This document shows positions 6,558 to 10,894 of a stretch of 10,894 bases of DNA, one piece after another. Source of the stretch: Lachnospiraceae bacterium (GTDB taxonomy: Bacteria > Bacillota > Clostridia > Lachnospirales > Lachnospiraceae); NCBI GenBank assembly GCA_017412265.1, contig JAFPYK010000297.1, forward strand, positions 1-10,894, given 5' to 3'. The notes under the pieces were generated by a model. It did not search any database and was not told the DNA's origin. It saw nothing but the letters and a program-made list of their open reading frames with translations. The stretch's first letter is position 1. Every line of letters begins with the position of its first letter. A program made the position numbers and the translations under genes.

Positions 6558-6629
6558 CCGTCACAACCGGAAGATGCGGGCGCAGGCAGACACCGTTTCT
6601 TTGCCTCTTCACTTTACCACCCTTCGACG

Positions 6630-6645
6630 GAATGCTCAAGCATTC
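6630..6645. repeat. Short perfect hairpin over the GGDEF-EAL stop codon
   Basis: GAATGC and GCATTC form a 6-bp stem with a four-base loop that contains the TGA stop codon of the 8168-6636 gene. On the plus strand it is followed by TTTT; on the transcribed minus strand it is not. It is therefore a weak candidate for a terminator and may only be a small transcript structure. Confidence 0.3.
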
Positions 6646-8168
6646 TTTTCCGGAAAGAACACTTTATCACCCGGCAGAGATTCCCCGTAGAGCAACCCTC
6701 TCGCGTAGTGGCAGCCCATATCCTTGAGCACGGCCTCATCCTCCGGCTCCTCGATGCGGTCCACCGCGATCCGGATCCCGAGCGCGTGCGTCACCGCGTC
6801 GATCGCCTTCAGGAACTCCACGTTATTCGCCTGCGTCTCCTCCGCGAAGATCCGGTTTGAGATACGCAGGAACTGCACCGGAACCTTGCGAAGCATCGTC
6901 AGGGACCCGTACCGGTCGCCGAAATACGTCATCGCAAGCTGGATACCCCTTTCGCGGATCTTCGGGATCACCGGCCGCAGCCTCTCCTCATTTTCAAAAA
7001 AGGTATCCTCGCGGATCTCGAACATCAGCCGCCCGCTCTGCACGCCGGTCTCCTCCAGCACGGCGTCCAGCTTCTCGATAAAGCTCTCCTCGCGCAGCTG
7101 CTTGAAGAAGAGCGGAACTGCAATGACGGGATCTCTCCCCTCATCATTCCAGCGCCTCAGCTGCAGGCAGCACTCGCGCAGCAGCCAATCGCCGATGGCC
7201 ACCGACAGGTTCGTATCCTCCGCCAGCCCCCGGTATTCCGCGAAATTCACCATGCCGCGGTCCGGATGGCGCCAGCGCACGGATGCCCCGAAGCCCACCA
7301 GCGACTCGTCAAACGGATCCACACAGGGCTCAAACCAGACCTCCAGCTGATGCTCGGAGATCGCGGTCCGAAGCTGCGCGTGCTGCATCATCCGCTCGGT
7401 GGAGAGCTCCTCCAGCTCCGCGGTATAATAGCTGTACGTGTTCTTGCCGATGCGCTTCGCGTTCTGCAGCGCCAGGTCGGCATTGCGCAGAAGCACCCGC
7501 GTATTGATCCCGTCCTGCGGCGCGAAGCAGATGCCCATCGAAAGCGTGATCACAAACTCCCTGCCGGCCAGCTGGAACGGGTAATTCATGACCGTCTGGA
7601 TCTTGCGCACCTTCTCCTCATACTCGGAATAATCCGCCAGGTTCTGGCTGACCATGGCAAATGTATCGCTCTCCGTACGTGCCAGGAAATCATCCTCTCC
7701 CATCACCTGCATGAGCCGGTGCGCCACGTCGATCAGAAGCTCATCACCGTAGGAATGGCCCAGCTCGTCGATGATCTGATGAAAATCATCGATGTTCATC
7801 ATCAGGATCGCGATCTTCTCTTCCTTGCGGATCGTCGTAGTCACACTGTCAAGCCAGGTCATCAGCGCATAATAGTTCTGCAGCTCCGTCAGGGGATCCA
7901 CCGAGCTGGACATCTGCAGCTGGTCGATCTGCGAGCGCATCCTGTCCCTCGCGTCTCTCTCCCTCTGAATCAGGACCTGCGCCGCCCTGCGCTCCTCCTC
8001 CATACCGGAAGCCATCTTGTTGATCTCTTCTGCAACCGCCCTGCGTTTCTGCTCCTGGCGCCTCAGATAAAACAGCAGCCAGATGATCAGCACCAGCGAT
8101 GCGACCCCCCAGGCCGCGCCGGCCACCTGCACCCAAGTCACTGCCAGCAAAAATGTTACATGACTCAT
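6636..8168 (-). CDS. Membrane-tethered GGDEF-EAL protein with both active sites degenerate
   Basis: The 510-residue protein has one N-terminal membrane helix (about 5-35), a charged coiled coil (37-85), a GGDEF fold (about 90-250) and an EAL fold (about 262-500). Active enzymes make or break cyclic di-GMP, but key residues are lost. GGDEF reads ESDTF (166-170), the first metal Asp is Asn125, and no RxxD inhibitory site precedes it. EAL reads GAS (294-296), the NLS Asn is Pro352, DDFG reads TYFG (414-417), KID reads RIS (435-437), and AEGVE reads VDRIE (469-473). Backbone motifs such as DPLTEL, ELGHSYGDELL, LSMGICFAP, RWRHP and FGDRYGSL keep both folds recognisable. By analogy with CsrD, LapD or FimX it may bind a ligand or partner rather than catalyse; this is inference. 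The ATG at 8168 follows GGAG. A 5-bp leader hairpin lies at 8184-8198. Confidence 0.9.
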   Translation of the reverse strand: MSHVTFLLAVTWVQVAGAAWGVASLVLIIWLLFYLRRQEQKRRAVAEEINKMASGMEEERRAAQVLIQRERDARDRMRSQIDQLQMSSSVDPLTELQNYYALMTWLDSVTTTIRKEEKIAILMMNIDDFHQIIDELGHSYGDELLIDVAHRLMQVMGEDDFLARTESDTFAMVSQNLADYSEYEEKVRKIQTVMNYPFQLAGREFVITLSMGICFAPQDGINTRVLLRNADLALQNAKRIGKNTYSYYTAELEELSTERMMQHAQLRTAISEHQLEVWFEPCVDPFDESLVGFGASVRWRHPDRGMVNFAEYRGLAEDTNLSVAIGDWLLRECCLQLRRWNDEGRDPVIAVPLFFKQLREESFIEKLDAVLEETGVQSGRLMFEIREDTFFENEERLRPVIPKIRERGIQLAMTYFGDRYGSLTMLRKVPVQFLRISNRIFAEETQANNVEFLKAIDAVTHALGIRIAVDRIEEPEDEAVLKDMGCHYARGLLYGESLPGDKVFFPEKNA

Positions 8169-8247
8169 CGTATTCTCCGTATCGGCGGGCGAACCGCCTT
8201 CCGTTTCTTACTCTGCAGGAGCTTCCCGCCCCTGCGGCCTTAAACGA

Positions 8248-8276
8248 AGTTTACCACAACCGGAAGGATTTGAAAA
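8248..8276 (-). promoter_or_regulatory. Candidate promoter for the GGDEF-EAL gene
   Basis: On the minus strand TTTTCA (8271-8276) and TAAACT (8248-8253) are spaced by 17 bases, each four of six to consensus, with a TG extended -10 (TGGTAAACT). It lies downstream of the nfnB terminator and predicts a leader of about 72 bases. The -10 overlaps a palindrome TAAAC-N3-GTTTA (8241-8253), a possible operator. Confidence 0.5.
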
Positions 8277-8293
8277 CCCTGCACAAGCCGCGC

Positions 8294-8329
8294 AAAAGAG
8301 CCTGCCGGGCAGAATCTCCCGACAGGCTC
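8294..8329 (-). terminator. Intrinsic terminator after nfnAB
   Basis: On the minus strand GAGCCTGTCGGG (8318-8329) pairs with CCCGGCAGGCTC (8298-8309), 12 bp with a single U-G pair, around an 8-base loop, followed by TTTT (8294-8297). It begins 12 bases after the nfnB stop codon. It separates the Nfn operon from the signalling gene. Confidence 0.9.
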
Positions 8330-8341
8330 AAGTTTCACGGA

Positions 8342-9733
8342 TTATCTGTTCTTCAGATATTCATCGATCGCGGCCGCAGCCGTCTTGCCTGCGCCCATCG
8401 CGAGAATCACGGTCGCCGCTCCGGTCACCGCGTCTCCGCCCGCGAACACGCCTTCCTTGGTCGTGGCGCCGTTCTCGTCGGCCACCAGGCATCTGCGCCG
8501 GTTCACCTCCAGTCCCTTCGTCGTCGAAGAGATCAGCGGGTTCGGGCTCGTGCCGAGCGCCATGATCACCGTATCCAGGTCCAGGGTGAATTCCGATCCG
8601 GGGATCTCCACCGGACGTCTTCTCCCGGATTCATCCGGCTCGCCAAGCTCCATCTGCACGCAGACCATGCCGGTCACGTAACCGTTACCGTCCACCAGGA
8701 TCTCCTTCGGGTTGGTCAGCAGGTGGAACTGAATGCCCTCTTCCTTCGCGTGATGGACCTCCTCCACACGTGCGGGAAGCTCTGCCTCGGAACGGCGGTA
8801 GACGATGTGCACGTCCGCGCCCAGGCGCAGCGCGGTTCTGGCCGCGTCCATCGCGACGTTGCCGCCGCCCACGACAGCCACCTTCGTGCCGCCGATGATC
8901 GGTGTATCATAATCCTCGCGGAAGGCCTTCATCAGGTTATTGCGGGTCAGGTACTCATTTGCCGAGAAGACGCCGTTCGCGTTCTCTCCGGGGATCCCCA
9001 TGAAGCGGGGAAGTCCCGCGCCGGATCCGATAAAGACCGCGTCAAATCCCTCTTCCTCCATCAGCTCGTCGACGGTCGTTGCCTTGCCGATCACGACATT
9101 GGTCTCGATCTTCACGCCGAGCTCCTTGACGTTGTTCACCTCGGAAGCGACCACCGTGCTCTTCGGCAGACGAAACTCCGGAATGCCGTAGGACAGGACG
9201 CCGCCCGCGTCGTGCAGGGCCTCGAAGATGGTCACGTCGTAGCCTCTCTTCGCCAGATCGCCGGCACAGGTCAGTCCCGCGGGGCCGGACCCGATCACTG
9301 CGACCTTCCGCCCGTTGCAGGTCTCCGGCTTCTGCGGCTTCACACCGTTCTCTCTGGCCCAGTCCGCGACAAAACGCTCCAGCTTGCCGATCGAGACCGG
9401 ATCACCCTTCACACCGCGCACGCACTTCGCCTCGCACTGCGACTCCTGGGGACATACGCGCCCGCAGACTGCCGGCAGCGAGGAATACTTCGAGATAATC
9501 TGATAAGCCTCGGCGATCTCGCCTTCCTTCACCTGCGCGATAAACGCAGGGATATCGATGCTGACCGGGCATCCGGTCATACATCTGGCGTTCTTGCAGT
9601 TTAAGCAGCGGGACGCCTCTTCCATGGCCTCCTGCTGATTGTATCCTAAGCAGACCTCCTCAAAATTGTGCGCGCGCACCTGGGGATCCTGCTCCCTGAC
9701 GGGAACTCTCTTGAACATATCTGCAGCCATCAT
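8342..9733 (-). CDS. nfnB: NfnB, large subunit of NADH-dependent ferredoxin:NADP+ oxidoreductase
   Basis: With NfnA this subunit forms the cytoplasmic, flavin-based electron-bifurcating transhydrogenase that uses reduced ferredoxin and NADH to reduce NADP+, reversibly. The 463-residue protein resembles the glutamate synthase small subunit, and such genes are often labelled gltA or gltD. An N-terminal ferredoxin-like part holds two Cys sets for [4Fe-4S] clusters: C43, C46, C51, C55 and C90, C94, C100, C104. FAD-binding GSGPAG is at 148-153, an NADPH-binding GGGNVAMDAA motif at 289-298, and the C-terminal AGGDAVTGAATVI at 431-443. No large glutamate synthase subunit is nearby, while NfnA is directly upstream, which decides the call. 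GGAGGTGA precedes the ATG, and the start overlaps the nfnA stop as ATGA. A second ATG follows immediately. Confidence 0.92.
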   Translation of the reverse strand: MMAADMFKRVPVREQDPQVRAHNFEEVCLGYNQQEAMEEASRCLNCKNARCMTGCPVSIDIPAFIAQVKEGEIAEAYQIISKYSSLPAVCGRVCPQESQCEAKCVRGVKGDPVSIGKLERFVADWARENGVKPQKPETCNGRKVAVIGSGPAGLTCAGDLAKRGYDVTIFEALHDAGGVLSYGIPEFRLPKSTVVASEVNNVKELGVKIETNVVIGKATTVDELMEEEGFDAVFIGSGAGLPRFMGIPGENANGVFSANEYLTRNNLMKAFREDYDTPIIGGTKVAVVGGGNVAMDAARTALRLGADVHIVYRRSEAELPARVEEVHHAKEEGIQFHLLTNPKEILVDGNGYVTGMVCVQMELGEPDESGRRRPVEIPGSEFTLDLDTVIMALGTSPNPLISSTTKGLEVNRRRCLVADENGATTKEGVFAGGDAVTGAATVILAMGAGKTAAAAIDEYLKNR

Positions 9734-10620
9734 CTGTCACCTCCGCATCCGCGGCCGCCGCCCGTGTGGGTCAGCCCTTCCCGGTACTTCAGCAGCGCCT
9801 GGCCCTCCAGGGTCTTGTACATCTGCTGCCGTTTCATCGCCCCGTCAAAATCAATCAGGTGCCCGTCAAACTCCGGCCCGTCCACGCAGGCGAACTTGAC
9901 CTCTCCGCCGACCGTCAGCCGGCAGGCGCCGCACATGCCCGTGCCATCCACCATGATCGGGTTCATCGACACCACCGTCGGGATGCCGAGCTTCTTCGTC
10001 GCCAGACAGACAAACTTCATCATGATCATCGGGCCGATCGCGACCACATGGTCATAAGAGATGCCGCGGTTGAGCACCAGTTCATTAAGCATATCCGTCG
10101 TGTTGCCCTTGAATCCGTACGATCCGTCATCCGTCGCGATATAGAGCGTATCCGCGACCGCCTCCATCTCCTTCTCGAGGATGATGAGGTCATGGCTTCT
10201 GGCGCCGATAATCACGTCCGCCGCGATCCCCCGCTCCTTCAGCCACTTCACCTGCGGATACACCGGCGCGGTTCCGACACCGCCGCAGATAAACAGGATC
10301 TTCTTCTTCGCCACTTCCTCCAGGGGCTCGGTCATCAGGTCGGAAGGCCGTCCCAGCGGACCTACAAAATCGCGGAAGCTCTCCCCCGCTTCATATGCCG
10401 CCATCCGCTCCGTCGAAGCGCCGACCGTCTGAAACACAATGGTGATGGTCCCCTTCTCTCTGTCGTAATCACAGATGGTCAGCGGAACCCTCTCGCCCAC
10501 CTCATCCATCTTGACGATCACAAACTGGCCGGGCAGACAGTGCTTCGCCACGCGCGGCGCCTCAATGTCCATCAGCCAGATGCGGTTGGCAAGATATTCT
10601 TTTTTCAGGATTTTAAACAT
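9730..10620 (-). CDS. nfnA: NfnA, small subunit of NADH-dependent ferredoxin:NADP+ oxidoreductase
   Basis: This 296-residue flavoprotein is the NAD(H)-binding partner of NfnB and belongs to the ferredoxin reductase-like family of dihydroorotate dehydrogenase electron-transfer subunits. FAD-binding RVPLTICDYD is at 44-53 and NAD-binding CGGVGTAPVYPQ at 112-123. Ligands for a [2Fe-2S] cluster lie in DGTGMCGACR and FACVDGPEFDG: C230, C233 and C245, preceded by D225. This spacing matches the Thermotoga NfnA cluster, which uses one Asp and three Cys, as I recall. The open frame extends to an ATG at 10725, but that lies upstream of the predicted transcription start (about 10709). The ATG at 10620 has GGAGG seven bases upstream and begins MFKILKKEYL as in relatives, so I chose it. 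It is the first gene of the two-gene operon. Confidence 0.92.
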   Translation of the reverse strand: MFKILKKEYLANRIWLMDIEAPRVAKHCLPGQFVIVKMDEVGERVPLTICDYDREKGTITIVFQTVGASTERMAAYEAGESFRDFVGPLGRPSDLMTEPLEEVAKKKILFICGGVGTAPVYPQVKWLKERGIAADVIIGARSHDLIILEKEMEAVADTLYIATDDGSYGFKGNTTDMLNELVLNRGISYDHVVAIGPMIMMKFVCLATKKLGIPTVVSMNPIMVDGTGMCGACRLTVGGEVKFACVDGPEFDGHLIDFDGAMKRQQMYKTLEGQALLKYREGLTHTGGGRGCGGDR

Positions 10621-10672
10621 CTCATTCCCTCCGTATCGCACGGATCCCCATAATGCATCCGTAGTTGTCTGT

Positions 10673-10689
10673 AGGCTGCCCTGCAGCCT
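10673..10689 (-). promoter_or_regulatory. Hairpin in the nfnA leader
   Basis: AGGCTGC and GCAGCCT form a 7-bp stem with a three-base loop within the leader of about 89 bases. A longer pairing, TGTAGG with CCTACA, can enclose it. No T-run follows, so it does not look like a terminator, and no known riboswitch is recognised. It may affect transcript stability or be incidental. Confidence 0.35.
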
Positions 10690-10715
10690 CAGGCCATGTG
10701 TTCCTACAAGAAGGA

Positions 10716-10745
10716 ATGATAGCATCTCAGAGCTTGCCGCGTCAA
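10716..10745 (-). promoter_or_regulatory. Promoter of nfnAB
   Basis: On the minus strand TTGACG (10740-10745, five of six) and TATCAT (10716-10721, five of six) are spaced by 18 bases, with a TG extended -10 (TGCTATCAT). Transcription is predicted to start near 10709. I looked for a Rex-type redox operator (TTGTGAA-like inverted repeat) around it and found none. Confidence 0.75.
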
Positions 10746-10804
10746 CCCTTTCTGCCTGAACGTGCCTTGTTCGCCCCTATATGGAATCTTAATGAAATTT
10801 TTCC

Positions 10805-10833
10805 TTGATTTGCCTCTGGGCGCGCTTTACTAT
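10805..10833 (+). promoter_or_regulatory. Divergent promoter for the right-edge gene
   Basis: TTGATT (10805-10810) and TACTAT (10828-10833) are spaced by 17 bases, each four of six to consensus. The AT-rich tract just upstream (about 10785-10802) could act as an UP element. The start near 10840 leaves a leader of about 37 bases to the ATG at 10877. Confidence 0.55.
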
Positions 10834-10876
10834 GATATCAGAATGAAAAAAATATGTCATTACGGAGGTGCTCAAC

Positions 10877-10894
10877 ATGTACCGTATTCTTGTA
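10877..10894 (+). CDS. First six codons of a divergent gene, possibly a response regulator
   Basis: ATG at 10877 follows ACGGAGGTG at a proper distance and reads MYRILV up to the window edge. Many response regulators begin MYRILVVDDE, so this is a plausible but thin guess. The good ribosome binding site and a promoter upstream support a real start. It is the only plus-strand gene in the window. Confidence 0.55.

Noticed and set aside
6418..6639. 73-codon minus-strand frame between the GGDEF-EAL and DUF5688 genes
   Set aside because: I considered whether it held the missing DUF5688 N-terminus by frameshift, but its sequence does not resemble that region and most of it overlaps the DUF5688 gene out of frame.
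8099..9604. Open frame of 501 codons on the plus strand opposite nfnB
   Set aside because: It is in phase with the nfnB codons, as for ligA, and runs across the nfnB terminator and the upstream promoter region. It is a composition artefact.
8342..9733. Glutamate synthase small subunit (GltD)
   Set aside because: The protein resembles GltD, but there is no large subunit nearby and an NfnA gene overlaps it upstream, so NfnB is the better call.
9766..10653. Open frame of 295 codons on the plus strand opposite nfnA
   Set aside because: It is the antisense of a well-supported gene, with no homology that I recognise.

Overview
This window looks like ordinary chromosome from a GC-rich member of the Clostridia, most likely a Lachnospiraceae relative. 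The evidence is an electron-bifurcating NfnAB pair, a DUF5688-type protein (a family I associate almost only with Lachnospiraceae), an acetyl-CoA-type MetA, a clostridial variant of LigA, an RqcH homologue, and coding sequence that avoids TTA, CTA and TCA codons. All the main genes lie on the minus strand, so the order of transcription runs from high to low coordinates. Only a six-codon fragment at the right edge points the other way. I see no mobile element, CRISPR array, prophage or rRNA, and no intergenic gap longer than about 260 bases.

Right part (10894 to about 8294): a divergent promoter region separates the first codons of a plus-strand gene (MYRILV, possibly a response regulator) from nfnA. 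nfnA and nfnB overlap by four bases (ATGA). They encode the two subunits of the NADH-dependent ferredoxin:NADP+ oxidoreductase, which links ferredoxin and NADH to NADPH supply. A strong intrinsic terminator follows nfnB.

Middle part (8276 to 5761): a gene with its own promoter encodes a membrane-tethered GGDEF-EAL protein in which both catalytic motifs are destroyed. It is followed by a short DUF5688-like gene that lacks the N-terminal part of the family and has no convincing ribosome binding site. Next comes tRNA-Arg(CCG) with a near-consensus promoter, a leader hairpin and a clean terminator.

Left part (5729 to 1345): a promoter opens a tight run of a membrane-anchored NTF2-like protein of unknown role, then rluF, ligA and metA (rRNA pseudouridylation, DNA ligation, the first committed step of methionine synthesis). 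The first three are coupled by overlap or a 7-base gap. metA follows after 57 bases. rqcH, which adds alanine tails in ribosome quality control, then has its own promoter and a long GC-rich, hairpin-forming leader. Its coding region runs off the left edge.

I found no clear candidate for a wholly new system. The points most worth a second look are the doubly degenerate c-di-GMP protein, the truncated DUF5688 gene behind it, the symmetrical -10 element and structured leader of rqcH, and the hairpin in the tRNA leader.
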